Shown here: in pieces, positions 1-11,150 of the stretch
How positions within the stretch are numbered: position 1 is the first letter of the stretch
Layout: every line of letters starts with the position of its first letter
Assembly: GCA_022701365.1 (NCBI GenBank)
Contig: JAKUHH010000040.1
Span: 310,001-374,000 of the forward strand
DNA length: 64,000 bases
Direction of reading: 5' to 3'
Source: Mycocentrospora acerina
Lineage: Eukaryota; Ascomycota; Dothideomycetes; Pleosporales
Made by a program: the position numbers and the translations under genes
Notes under the pieces: model-generated
Database searches by the model: none
What the model was told of the DNA's origin: nothing
The model's input: the letters and a program-made list of their open reading frames with translations, nothing else

Positions 1-1
1 A

Positions 2-1648
2 ACATCACAGGCACAAAAGGATAGAGAGTACGACATCAGGGTGCGTCAGCTCCTGCAAGACGAGCGGGCGAAACCCACCGAGCGAACCAAGACGGAGGAA
101 GAGAGGGCCAGGGAGGAGGCGTCCCGTCTGAAGGAGCTCGAGGAGAAGCGCATGAAGAGGATGAGAGGAGAGCCGATTAGCGATGACGAAGAGGTGCCTC
201 AGAAGAAGAAGAAGGGCGCTGAAGTTGAAGAAGACGAGGATGAAGACGAGGACATGGACAGCATAAACGACGATGCTGCCGAATTTGGTCTTGCTGCAGC
301 GCCTGGCCAGTTCAGCAGACCCGAGGGTGTTGACGACGAGGACGACTTTGTGCTTGATGACGACCTCATCGCCACCGACTCGGAAGCTGATATTTCTGGA
401 GACGAGTCCGATGACAGCTCAGAAATCGATGACACCATGGCTATGGACGACCACGATGCCGACTTCTTGAAGAGCGTTCTCCCAGAGCCAGCAGTGCAGC
501 CCAAGGCTAAGAACGGTGTGCTCACCATTGGGTCTGCGCCCACTTCCTCGAAGCTGGCATACACATATGCATGCCCTCGGTCGCACGAAGAGCTTCTGAC
601 AGTCTTCAAAAATGTCGCTCCCAAAGACATTTCTACCGTCATCCAGAGAATACGAGCTCTCTACCACTCTGGTCTTCATGCAGACAACAAGCACAAGCTT
701 GCTGATTTTGCATGCGCACTTGTCGACCACGCATCATATCTCTCCAACCAGACGCCAGCCGCCCCGTTGTCAGTCATCGAGTCCATGATCCGTCACATTC
801 ACTCCATGTCACGCTCGTACCCAGCACAAATAGCCACACACTTCCGGGAGCATCTCAAGAAGCTGCAAATCTCAAACGAGCCCACACCAGGCGATCTGGC
901 ATTGCTCGCCGCAATCGGATCCATCTACCCTACTTCCGACCACTTCCACCAGGTCGTCACTCCCGCCATCACCCTCATGGCCCGCTGGATGGGTCTCACA
1001 ATGCCCAACTCGGCAAGCGACATCGCCACCGGCGCCTTCATCGGTGCCCTGTGTCTACAGTACCAAAAGCTCTCCAAGCGCTACATCCCCGAGTTCATCC
1101 GCTACACCGCACTCTGCCTCAAATCCCCCCACGCCACACCCACCCTGCTCAAACCGCACACCAAAAACATCCTCGTCGCCTCGGACCTCTGGGGCCAATC
1201 CCCCGCCTTTGTCGAAATCTTCACCCCTCTCCTCTCCCCACTCCAAACCGCCGCTCAAACCTCGACATTGCAAAACCTCCGCGCCCGCCTCAACAGCGCC
1301 AAAATGCACCGCCGGCCCCAAACCCTCCACTTCCACCGACCCCTACCCATCAAATCCAGCGTCCCCAAGTTCGAGGAAAGCTTCGACCCAAACAAGCACT
1401 ACGACCCGGACAAGGAGCGCTCCGAGGCAACCCGCCTGCAAAAGGAGTACAAGCGCGAGAAAAAGGGCGCGCTGCGCGAGCTGCGCAAGGACGCCAATTT
1501 CATTGCGCGCGAGAGTCTGCGCGAGAAGAAGGAAAAGGATCGCAAGTACGAGGAAAAGTACAAGAGGCTCGTGGCCGAGATTCAGGGCGAGGAGGGCCGC
1601 GAGAAGAATGTGTACGAGCGGGAGAAGAGGAAGCGGCAGAAGCAGTAG
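2..1648 (+). CDS. NOP14: NOP14 nucleolar protein, 3' part (5' truncated by window edge)
   Basis: The reading frame is already open at base 2 (…DREYDIRVRQ…) and runs without an intron to TAG at 1646-1648, giving 548 residues of a longer protein. Nop14 is a component of the small-subunit processome, needed in the nucleolus for 18S rRNA maturation and 40S assembly. Visible family marks are the RAKPTERTKTEEE stretch near the start, a very acidic Asp/Glu tract (about positions 240-460), a helical middle part, and a basic C-terminus containing KGALRELRKDANFIARES followed by a Lys/Glu/Arg coiled-coil tail. The real start codon lies upstream of the window; the GTG at 41 is only an internal Val codon. 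Identification is firm; function is inferred from the family. Confidence 0.93.
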   Translation, partial: TSQAQKDREYDIRVRQLLQDERAKPTERTKTEEERAREEASRLKELEEKRMKRMRGEPISDDEEVPQKKKKGAEVEEDEDEDEDMDSINDDAAEFGLAAAPGQFSRPEGVDDEDDFVLDDDLIATDSEADISGDESDDSSEIDDTMAMDDHDADFLKSVLPEPAVQPKAKNGVLTIGSAPTSSKLAYTYACPRSHEELLTVFKNVAPKDISTVIQRIRALYHSGLHADNKHKLADFACALVDHASYLSNQTPAAPLSVIESMIRHIHSMSRSYPAQIATHFREHLKKLQISNEPTPGDLALLAAIGSIYPTSDHFHQVVTPAITLMARWMGLTMPNSASDIATGAFIGALCLQYQKLSKRYIPEFIRYTALCLKSPHATPTLLKPHTKNILVASDLWGQSPAFVEIFTPLLSPLQTAAQTSTLQNLRARLNSAKMHRRPQTLHFHRPLPIKSSVPKFEESFDPNKHYDPDKERSEATRLQKEYKREKKGALRELRKDANFIARESLREKKEKDRKYEEKYKRLVAEIQGEEGREKNVYEREKRKRQKQ

Positions 1649-1974
1649 GGGTGGTAGTGTTGTCGGTCGTTTTTTTTTCCTTCTTCTTCTGCTCTCTCTC
1701 TCTCCCTCTTTCTCTCTTTCTTGGAATGTTATTTTCTTTCGTGCCGTGTGTTGGTTGGTTGGTCGGTCAGTCAGTTGGTCAGTCAGTCAGTGTCACAGCT
1801 GTCCAGCAAAGTCTCATAGGATGGATGGCCTCAATCATTAGAAACAAGTCCATCATGGTTATGTGAAAAAAAAATCTATATCATCCATGAGGCAGTGAGT
1901 GCACTGGCCTAATTAGCCAGTAGTTGGCAAAGATCCGAAAGAGAAGAAAAGAAAAAACTTTTGTTCCCCGTAAT
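1649..1974. other. Convergent 3' region with simple repeats
   Basis: This lies between the NOP14 stop and the end of the ZIP gene on the opposite strand. It holds a pyrimidine tract (about 1668-1722) and a run of GGTT/GGTC/CAGT tetranucleotides (about 1751-1792). It most likely contains the 3' UTRs of both genes. No gene is seen. Confidence 0.6.
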
Positions 1975-3441
1975 CTATGCCCATGCGCCAACCAAAGCCA
2001 TCAGTAAAGCACCTCCGACAACGCTCGCACATGCCTGTAACCGGCGTGCACCTTGTAACACCACGTAACTCTCGTCGCTCAAAAAGTCTTCTGCCAGCAG
2101 CTCTACTAGACCGGCAAAAAGGAGAAGTCCGCTTGAGATGGCATTCATAAAGCCGACTGTCAACAGGCCCGTTTGGCTCGCAGGGTCGTACAATGTGTGG
2201 ATCGCCAGTCCAATCGCCTGTCCAATCGGCGTGGTAGTCCCATAGGCCAGAGCCATCAGCCACGGCTTCAGGGAGCCCTCGGGAAAGCGGATTGCGCTGA
2301 TACGTGACCCGAGCGCAAAGCCCTCAAATGTTTGGTGGAACGAGATGGCCACCAGCAACACAATGAATGACGTCCCCGTGGCCACAGACAAGGCCATACC
2401 GATAAAGACACTGTGGAACAAGATTCCCGCCTCAAGTAGCAGACACTGCAGCAGCTGCTTCTTGTTCTGCGCCTCGGTTTTCTCGGGATTGTCTGGAGAG
2501 TCGTCACGAGCAGCATGCGCCTCTTTGCGACCATTGGGTTGCGAGAGCAGGCGGGATTCGTCTTCTGAATCGTCAGACAGCCGTGGCCCAAGCTCTTCTG
2601 GGCTGATGTCGAGATCAGAGTCATTGTCAGAGTCGATGCTATGGCGAGCCGCGCGGCTGTTGGATGCGTTTGAGGCCATGGGAGAGACAAGCGAGAATGA
2701 AGGCGATGCTGCCCCTATCATTTCCTCGGATGCTTCCACATCGTGCAAGACAATGGAAGGGATCCTACGCGATCCAGAGCTGTATCGTCCATAGCTGTTG
2801 CTTCTCTTATGGCCGGGATGCGCATGTTCATGGTGATCCTCCCGACCAAGTGTCTCGTAGTTGGTCGAGTGCGAGTGTCCGGCTCCTTTGGAGGCAAAGA
2901 ACATCTCAATGCCTACCACGACAAAGACCGATGTCATTGCGATGAGGCCGGGCATGGCCGGGTAGCCCGCGTTCCAAAAGTGAGGGAGGCATGGGTCGGT
3001 GAGGGACTCGAAGGCGGTAGGGAGGAGATGGACAAACGCGGTGGCTATGAGGACGCCTGTGCCAAAGTGCCGCGATATGAAGAGGAATTGGTGGGGGACT
3101 GGTATGCTGGGAAAGCGCCGGACGACAATGGGGAAGGAGCAGGCTGCAGCTGTCAGTTTTTTGTTCGCCAGTGCAATACAGCCGCCATCTGCAGCGCACA
3201 TACCTGCCGTGCTCAGCGTGAGGATCAGAACCAAGGCGAAGACATGGATGGGCGTGTTGTATGAGCCTTTGCCGCCCTTAGTCCCGCATAGTGGGCGCTC
3301 ATCTTCCTGTCTTCGGCGTAGTTCCGCCCGCAGTAGGTGCGACGAGAGGCCTGAGTAAGAGATCAGTCAGTTGTGAAAGCCGCCAATTTCCACGCACAAA
3401 AGTGGCCACCTACCTGCTAGAAGACCGTCTCCATCCGTCAT
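1975..3441 (-). CDS. ZIP-family zinc/iron transporter
   Basis: Three exons: 3414-3441, 3204-3350 and 1975-3143 (1344 nt, 447 aa), with introns of 63 and 60 nt. The start MTDGDGLLA is followed by a hydrophobic segment (TPIHVFALVLILTLSTA) that joins across intron 2 to ACSFPIVVRRFP, the usual beginning of fungal ZIP proteins. About eight membrane segments are apparent. The large cytosolic loop is His-rich (GHSHSTNYE, DHHEHAHPGHK) and Asp/Ser-rich. Transmembrane helices IV and V carry HSVFIG and HQTFEG, the metal-site histidines and glutamate of the family. Role by family: uptake or redistribution of divalent metal, probably Zn2+, across the plasma or an organellar membrane. Intron 2 is 60 nt with no in-frame stop, so its retention would still be translatable. 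The gene is divergent from the regulator at 4570. Confidence 0.9.
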
Positions 3442-4569
3442 GTCGAGATGTTGCCAGAGCCCGAAACGTCAAGTCGCGACGGACTTGCGGTACTCACCCC
3501 CTAGCGCTCGGATCCTTTTTGTTCCTTACGTGTCGTGTCGACTGCGCGTCGGCACATTTCCCACTCCTCTCAGTAGAGGGCGACCTACAGTGCGGCGCAG
3601 CATCTGAGATGCGCAGTGCTCCCCCGCATCCTTCGAATACCTATGCGGCACTCGCGACCAGGTTTCTACCCACAGCAGTCCATCGACACCAAGGCAAGAC
3701 ATGCGCCCAACCATAGTTTGCACTGCGGTGCAGATCTTCATTGTTGTATCATGACATGGTCTCTGCCTTTACATCCCAGCCTGTACTCGGTTTGGCAACT
3801 GGCTATCCTGTCCCATTTTATCCAATTGTTTTCTGTCCGTCCCGTCTACCTATATTCTCGACGCCCGTTCTGGACTTGCCGAAGACATGATCGTGCACTA
3901 TGATTCGCTAGTAGCATCGACCATATTCAACCCACCGTGGCATTCGTAAATCACACATGACCTTTGTGGTATTTACGAAGCTCTTAATGCTGAATAACAT
4001 CATCGAGTTTATCGAGCAGTTCAGAACGAGTTCACAACGTATCCCTCAGATGTAAGCAGTTCACATGCTGAGCTTTCTTGTGCACGACACGCAAAAGCAA
4101 CTATGGGTTTGTACAGAGAAGATCTTCATCTACAATCTTACTCTGCTTACAGTCACACTCTGTCGCATGATGCTCATCTGTTTCTTAAGAAATCTCCCCC
4201 GTCTAGAAGCAAATGAAAGGTGTCTCCGATTGCCACACGAAATGGCTCATGGTGGTCGGCATCAGACACCCTGTCACCCCCGAGCTCGCTTCTTTGCCCT
4301 AGTACGAATGCAGTCATTGATAGTTCCACGTCTCCAGCCCCTCCAGGACATCCAGTTGCGCCTCGGAGACGATACTACTGCAGTCAAACATCAGCCTTAC
4401 AGATATCTAAATCAAAACAGTGGCGACCGAGTATAGATCACGAAAGTCTGGTCTTGTCGGCACTCGAAGGTGTCCCTCTGTCGTAATAGACGGAACTTCA
4501 GCATAATCCTCTTTTCATGCTGCAAGGTCACATCACAAGAACCATCTGATCTGGTGCTGACGATGCAGA
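3442..4569. other. Divergent intergenic region (ZIP / regulator promoters)
   Basis: About 1.1 kb separates the ZIP start (leftward) from the regulator start (rightward). Only short frames with no recognisable protein are present. It presumably holds both promoters, but I could not assign individual elements. Confidence 0.5.
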
Positions 4570-6982
4570 ATGGAGAGCCAAATGGTGGCTGCCAAGCCGA
4601 GACAGCACCCCCAACCAACCGTACCCGTTAAGCAGGATTTTCTTTTCGTCGATGCAGCTCAAGCAAAGACCTCACGCCAAGGCCGTCGTAATGCTCGTTC
4701 TTTTGTCATGCAAAAAGCCAGAAGAGAGCGTCCATGGTCCACAAGCAAACATGCGGCGAAACAAAGAAAGGATGCCGAGAACACGAGTCCTCTGAGTACC
4801 TGTGCCTCCGACTCGTCATGCACTCCGAACACAGCAACGCCGAGTCCTCCAATCCTGCTCGGTGGTACAGACTACTTCTCCTCAGCAGAACCAAGTCGCC
4901 GCGCAGCAACTAACCAGAGGATATGTGGAGAATGCAATATCCTCCTGTGTCGTGCAGGTCAACGGCTGTGTCCAAGGTGCCTCCTACTCAAAACTACAGC
5001 GCCCATAGAAGGCCCAAACAACAGTTTGTTTGATCCTTTTCGGACAACATCTGTCGAAACAAACGAAAATGTATCTGAGCTTTTGGAACACTGTAAGTAT
5101 GTGGTCGCGACATGCAATTTATAGGTCTTCCCGTATTTGCTGAGCCTGCAGGATAACGATCTTGATGTGCTGCAGTCGAAGGATCAATGCCACAGGCTCA
5201 AGCGAATGCGGCGTTTCTGTTACACATTTTCTGGCCACGCATTTCTTGGCTCGTGACCTGTTTAAACTAAGAGGACACTGATACTGACACATTGCTACAG
5301 TTGTTACTCAAATGGCTCCTGGTATCATCGCGATCGATATCCAACATCGTTCCACTCAGATGATGTCAGACTGGTATGGTGAAGCAATGGGTAACTCAGG
5401 CTTTATGCATAGCTTACTTTGCACTGCTGCGCTGCATCGTTATATTGTAGGGAAAGGCTCTATTAACACGATTCTATATCACAGAGCACTTGCTGTCGCC
5501 TCAATAAATGCAGCCATATCAGGTCCAGACCACAGCGTGGGGATTTCAGATGCAAATATTGGCGCAGTCTTCAACATGATGGTCGTGGAAGAGGGTTTAC
5601 TGCAGCCCTTTTTCGAGAGCGCAGGTCTGGATGAGGAGCAGCCATATCAACGTGCAATACACTTGAATGGTTTGCATAGAATGGTGCAACTACGTGGGGG
5701 ACTGATGGCAATAGAATCCAATCGTATGCTACAAGCCTTCATACTCTGGTGCGTGAACTCCCGATTTCGCATTGCAACTCAAAACGCGAAACGCTTTGTC
5801 ATGTGCTTACTGAGCATCAGGCATTCAACTGCTCACGCCATAGCTACGCTCGAAGCGCCAAATACGTCTACATTCGACTTCATCAGCACTGCATACTTTC
5901 CTTACTACCCTCTGGACTACCACTCAAATACCCCGCAACTTCTCCTCAATCACTGCCGCCATGCAGGCGTCAGAGAATCTCTTACCAACTTGGTCGAGTC
6001 GGTACTCGCCATCATCACTGACCTCAACGCCTGGTTCAGTGACTCACAATGTCCTCTGGATCCCCTCAACATCCAGAACTTTTCCTGTGTGATAGAATGC
6101 TCTTTAATAAGATGGCTGGGTGACAACTCGCCATTCATGACCCCTCTTGAAGACGCGCTGTGCATCGCACTTCTAATCTTCACCATCCGCACAACGGAAG
6201 CAATGAAGCGATACTCTGATGTGCATCTCCTGCACTTTACAGCCAGCAAGCATCTGATCAAAGCACTGAACTGCACAGCCCGCTCTGAGTGGCACTTGTG
6301 CCCTGACCTCCTCCTTTGGATCCTCGCCATTGGTGCAATCTCAGCAGATGGCTCACCCGAGAGCGCATGGTACGTGTACCAAGTGTCTCTTGCTACAACG
6401 GAATTTGGAATCCACTCGTCAGCAGACTTTCTAGCACGACTCCATGTCTGTGGCTGGGTCAATTACAAGCTCAACGACGCCGCGTACCGTCTTTGGGACC
6501 AAGTCGTCCACTCCAGGTCAGAAACTTGCACCTTCTCACCACTGTATTTGTTTACTTACGTGTGAACTTTTGCGTGCGATCGCAGACTCGAAACGCACTT
6601 CTCCTCACAAGACGCGCATGGTTCCATCGGGCCATTGCAATCCCATGTCGCTGATGGGGAACTACTTCGTTGGCAGAATCCAAGCTGGGGAACTGGAGTT
6701 TTGAATTCCATCCCGCATGCGAACGATGAGAACCAGTACTTCACGAGGTACTTTACGTCTGGAACACGTAGCCCTGAAGGCGCGAGCTTCACTTCGAAGC
6801 AGAGGACACATGAAGAACAGCTGGACTTTTCTTCTGGCTCTGGGTGTGTTCCATCTATACTCCCTTCATCTTTCTCTCTTATTGAAGAGGATAATGGCAG
6901 GGTGGAGATCCGTGTTGATTTGCTGACGAGTATGGTGCAGACACAACGGCGAGATGCTACTGCCAAAGGGACAAATGCTTGA
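4570..6982 (+). CDS. Fungal-specific transcription-factor-like protein
   Basis: Exons 4570-5092, 5301-5748, 5821-6516 and 6586-6982 total 2064 nt (687 aa). Residues about 20-70 carry the signature SRQGRRNARSFVMQKARRER followed by PWSTSKHAAKQRK, found at the start of a large fungal family whose body resembles the fungal-specific transcription factor domain (PF11951/DUF3468 type). There is no ordinary Zn2Cys6 binuclear cluster. Instead a small Cys motif sits at residues 119-137 (C-x2-C-x4-C-x6-C-x2-C). The body after intron 1 (MAPGIIAIDIQHRS, HLNGLHRMVQLRGGLMAI) matches the helical regulatory part. Intron 2 (72 nt) is in frame and stop-free. The join around intron 3 is supported by the in-frame continuation VHS-RLETHF. 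Function is probably regulatory; its targets cannot be inferred from context. Confidence 0.75.
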
Positions 6983-7219
6983 TGCTGTGAAGGCGCTTTT
7001 TGGGATACGGCATTAAGGTTATGATAAGTGATGTTGGCATTTACATTGGAGCCGACGATTTAGTGGAATGAAGTATGACGGAAGGGGGGGCGGGGGCATG
7101 TATTTATATTTGCCACTTAGTCCTTTTTCACAAAGGCTTGCTTGAATCTATCTACAACAACTAATCCATCTGCCAAAACAACCATATACCATTGAAGTTC
7201 GATCTAAGTACCTCCTTCC

Positions 7220-8334
7220 TCAGTCCTTCCCACCCTCCCCCTCAATCTCCCGACACCTCCTCACCAAATCCCGCACATGCGCATCCTCACTCTCGTCCCC
7301 TAGACCCTGCAACGCCTCATGCAGATTGAACAAGTACTCCCTATTCTCTCCGCTCGGACCCCTACTCTTCAAAATATGCCGAGCCAGCTGCTCCGGGTCC
7401 TGCGGGCCGAGGAACTGCGGATTCGAAGGCAGCCCAATGTACACGAGGCAGCGTATAGGCGACTGCTCGGACAACGACGATGCCGATATCGGTATTGAGG
7501 CAGCGGAAGCAGCCGCAGTAGAAGAGGTCGAAGTTGAGGTTGAAGTAGATGTTGATGTTGAGGTTGCGTTGTTCGCGGACGAAGCATGGAAAGGCGTAAA
7601 TTGTATGGAATACCCGTTTATCTCCCGTATATCCATTAGTTCCCGCACTTCCGCGACTTTTGCGCGGGGGATGTGGTAGGCGGCGCCCCAGACGCGCTCG
7701 GTGGGTTCATGCTGTTGTGGGGGGAGGGATTGTGAGTTTTTGTATTTCTGGGACGGGAAGCAGAATGGAGAGAATAGGCGCGTTGTAATGGTGTGGAATG
7801 AAAGTTTTTGAAAATAAAGTAGGAGTGAGAGGAACAAGGAATAAAACTGACATGGTCCGTCAATGTATCCCAATGCGAGCGGTCAATCAGCGTGACTACC
7901 CGACCAGGAGCTTCGGGTGTGCCGCGGTGGTCTTCACTTTACGTAGAGAAGACAAATCAGCTTCTTTGTGTTTCCTATGCCGAATTCAACAATAGTGATC
8001 GAGTTACCTTGCCTGTCATTGCCTTAGCTGCAGCCTTCTACATTGTTTGGGAGAGTGTGTTTCCATGTACCTACCTGCCAGAAGCGCCGCACATAGCCTT
8101 CTATGTACCCCGGTATGCGCTGGTCTATAGATTTCTTTAGCAAGGAGTTGAGTCGAGAGAAGGGAAGGTGGTTTGAAGTACCAAAATGTGGCGGTGGTTT
8201 CCAGATCAGACTCCTACATCAAAGTCAATCCTGACACAAACATGTTAGAATTGTAAGAGGTTTTACCCGTATCCGAATATCCAGAAATCGTCGTTTTTGC
8301 CAAAGTCTTCAATCTCCTTTTCGTGGTCTTTCAT
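7220..8334 (-). CDS. ChaC-like gamma-glutamylcyclotransferase (glutathione-specific), six exons
   Basis: Exons on the minus strand are 8267-8334, 8182-8213, 8075-8124, 8008-8012, 7852-7936 and 7220-7711, giving 732 nt and 243 aa. The protein starts MKDHEKEIEDFGKNDDFW, then IFGYGSLIWKPPP (the substrate-binding YGSL motif), FDQRIPGYIEGYVRRFWQ, ASEDHRGTPEAPGRVVTL, VWGAAYHIP and LMDIREINGYS, which includes the likely catalytic Glu in REINGY. The family cleaves glutathione to 5-oxoproline and Cys-Gly in the cytosol. Only the 5-nt exon GCAAG at 8008-8012 restores frame and the conserved QASEDHRG sequence. A Thr/Ser-repeat insertion (about residues 126-155) lies between conserved blocks. The next upstream gene on this strand is COQ6, 233 bp away. 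Confidence 0.87.
8008..8012 (-). other. 5-nt microexon of the ChaC-like gene
   Basis: On the minus strand the order is …caatgacag, then GCAAG, then gtaactcg…. The flanking introns are 8013-8074 (62 nt, donor gtaggt) and 7937-8007 (71 nt, acceptor taaag). The exon supplies Ala and the first two bases of Ser in RRFWQ-AS-EDHRG. Without it the exon ending in CAG would join to TGA, an immediate stop. This is deduced from frame and family conservation, not from transcripts. Confidence 0.8.
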
Positions 8335-8567
8335 ATTGGCTGCTGTTGTGGCGAGTTTGCGAGACGCTTTCAAGTGGAAATGGAAAAAGTGACATTGTGA
8401 TTCTAGCATTGCGCGACTTGACGTGACTGGAGGGGCAGTGGGGCATATGCAGGGACGCAGATCGCTCAAAGATGCCTAGTTGATGTCACTTTTCGATTCG
8501 CTCAAACACATGTCACTAGTATTTGTATGTTATACAAGCAGATGTACAGATAGTATAGTACAACATC

Positions 8568-10102
8568 TCATGAACCCCCTGCCGCCTTGCTCATGAAGAA
8601 ATTCTTCAACGGGCCCATAGCATCTACGGCCCTCAATCCTAAACTTCGAAGTCCCACAATCGGCCCCGACTCAACACTGTACAGTCGGTGCAACTTGTCG
8701 CACACACCCAGCATAGCGTTGTTCTCCGCGTATCGCTCGCTTGTGTAGCTCTCCAGAGCTAGTGTTGACCCAATGTCCTGCCCAGTCTGCACAGCATGTG
8801 AGATTGTTCGGACGAGGGCCGCTGCATCGCCTTGGCCTTGGTTCAGGCCCTGGCCTGCGAGGGGGTGGATGGTGTGTGCTGCATCGCCAACCAAAGCGAC
8901 GCGTTCACCAGTATAGGTGTCTGCGTGCCGCATGCGCAGAGGGAACGACGCCACAGTGCCGGGCTGGACATCTGTCACTCTCATTGGCACTGCGCGCTCG
9001 TTGACAGGCGTGTGCTTCTGTCGCCAGGCGACTTCTTCCTCCTGTCCTGAGGGTAGAGTGTGTAGGTACTCTAAATCTGTAGGTGATAGTCTGAAGCCGG
9101 CATTGACCATGGCGATAAAGTCGTTTGGTGCCAGTGCCTTGAGCTTTGCCGCGCGCTCAGGTGTTGTGCTCCACACGAGGGTCGATGAGTTGCCTGGCAG
9201 TGGCAGCATAGCGATTGGCCCTGTAGGCAGGAACCGCTGGTATGCGATCTTGTGGTCTGGCCCACCCCAGCCCTGGCTTTCAATCTTCAGGCTTGCAACT
9301 ACGCCGTGTCTGCCGTAGTCGAAGCCTCGCGACTCAATATCAGCAAATGTTCGCACTGGGCTGTTTGCGCCATCTGCCCCCACCAGCAGCCTCGCAGCCA
9401 GTGTCTTCCCATTTGACAGCGTGAGTATTGGCCAAGACGAGAAGTCCATGTCCTCAGTGTCGGCACCCAGCTCAATGGAACTGACCTTTGTCGAGGTGAA
9501 CATGTCGACGCCGCCGAGCTCTTCGAGGCGGCTGAGGAGCAATGTTGTCGTGTTTACATTTTCAATCATGTATGCGATTGTTGTGGGCTTCGCAGGGTTG
9601 CGAGGTGAGAGAAAAGGCTTCGCCGTGTCCCAGTCAAAGGATATGCGCGCGTCCGTCACGCCGTCCCATACTTGCATCTCCTGGTATGGCTGCACACGTG
9701 GGGCGTTTACATGCGACCATGCTCCAATTTCTACACACGCGTTAGAGTGACTTCTTGACAACGTAATGCATGATGTGTACCCTGGAGGTTTTTCACCGAG
9801 GCTGGTGTGAGAGAGCTGCATCTATTCGAGAAGCTGTCCAGGCTTGCGTCCTTGTGCAGACGGTTCTTCTGAAGGTCCTGGCCCTCAATAAGAGCGACCT
9901 TCAGCCCGCTTGTAATTGGCGATGCCTTCAGCCCCGCGAGCAGACTCAGGCCCGCTGGCCCGCCACCAACGCACACGACATCGTAGATTTCTGGCGCATC
10001 TGCGGAGCTCGAGGCAAACCTCCGGTGGAGCTGCACATGCACCCAGCCGGCTGATGGAGAGGGCAAAGCCCGCGGCACTCTGAATGGCAGTCGAGGAGGC
10101 AT
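8568..10102 (-). CDS. COQ6: COQ6-like ubiquinone biosynthesis flavin monooxygenase
   Basis: Two exons, 9781-10102 and 8568-9730, with a 50-nt intron, make 1485 nt and 494 aa. The N-terminus is Arg/Ser/Pro-rich with few acidic residues and looks like a mitochondrial presequence. It is followed by the FAD dinucleotide motif VVCVGGGPAGLSLLAGL, a DG-type motif (LLVGADGANSPVR) and the second FAD motif VALVGDAAHTIHPLAGQG, the pattern of class A flavin hydroxylases of the UbiH/Coq6 family. Length is close to yeast Coq6 (479 aa). Expected role: C5 ring hydroxylation of the coenzyme Q precursor at the matrix face of the inner mitochondrial membrane. Splicing gives NLQ-E-IGAWSHVN. Confidence 0.9.
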
Positions 10103-11150
10103 TACGAGCCTTCTGGAAGATGCCGTGTCATTCGCCGGGGGTCACAATTGGCAGAGAGCGACGACTGGAATCGAGGTGTCATCGTGAGTCGCTCTTGTTT
10201 GCCGCGTTTGCACACACGGCGCGAATGCCGTCACCTCCGATCGAATCGGCTGGTCCCGCAAAACGGTGGGCCAGGGCTACTCGTAGCGCCATCCACACCA
10301 GACCTTGGTCTCTCTTACATCATGAAACCTCTACAGCCTCGTGCAACTCGTCCAACATTCACCAACACAGTCTGCGTGGCCTTGGGTCTCACCGTGATGC
10401 GATTTAAATCTTCGATATGTGGTCGCCGTAGTCACTGCAATATTCGTCGCTGAAGTCAATTTCTATCATTCTATAATATCATGACACAAATGTTAGGTTG
10501 TGATCCTCAGGCTCTATTCCGGTCCTACACTTTTTTGCTCTAAAACTTGAACCCCTCTTTTCCCTAGTGACTGGTCAAACAATCTATGGAACTGGTAAGG
10601 CTGGTGTCTACCCATGGAGAGTCGTCCAGGCTCTGGGAATGGCAGGTCTAGCATCAGCTTCGCATCACACCAGTGTCTTATTTATCCCTCTACTTTCGGG
10701 TTGAAAGAAGAAAAGCATTACCAATCTGTAGCATATTCAACTGCTTTGGGGTCAGCAAATATTCGAATTAGACTAATGATTAACCAAGGTCAAGAGCAAA
10801 ACTACTTCATGTGCTTTAAGTGCATCCGTTCTAGCCAGCGCTTACGTTTTAATTTTCTATCCCACAAGCTGAGAACTTTCAGCAACTCTAGTCTTAGTGA
10901 ACCATGTATTTACAAATTATTGTTTACTGCCCGCCGAATACAAATTGGGCTTCTACATAGATCAAGAAGCCCCTTCTTTTATTTTGAATGACATCCTTCG
11001 AATTGCTCTTGAAAGAACCACAGCAATTTTGAAACTTTCTTGACTTGATATTTTCACCCTTTGAATATCGCTCTTTACTTCATCAGCATCCATTAACCTC
11101 TCCTCTCCTTCTATATTCATCCAACAGAATACCCATCTGTAGAAGCCGCC
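10103..11150. other. Divergent intergenic region
   Basis: This holds the promoters of COQ6 (leftward) and of the unknown gene at 11151 (rightward). The half next to 11151 is AT-rich and pyrimidine-rich just before the ATG. No protein-coding or RNA gene is supported. Confidence 0.5.

Noticed and set aside
712..1866. Second long frame (384 codons) overlapping NOP14
   Set aside because: It is a shifted reading of the NOP14 exon with Pro/Arg/His-rich, low-information sequence.
7937..8075. ChaC-like gene as a frameshifted pseudogene
   Set aside because: A 5-nt exon at 8008-8012 restores both frame and the conserved residues, so a break is not needed.
10614..10991. Possible gene in the COQ6 / unknown-gene gap
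   Set aside because: 125 codons with no recognisable motif, AT-rich, start context poor.
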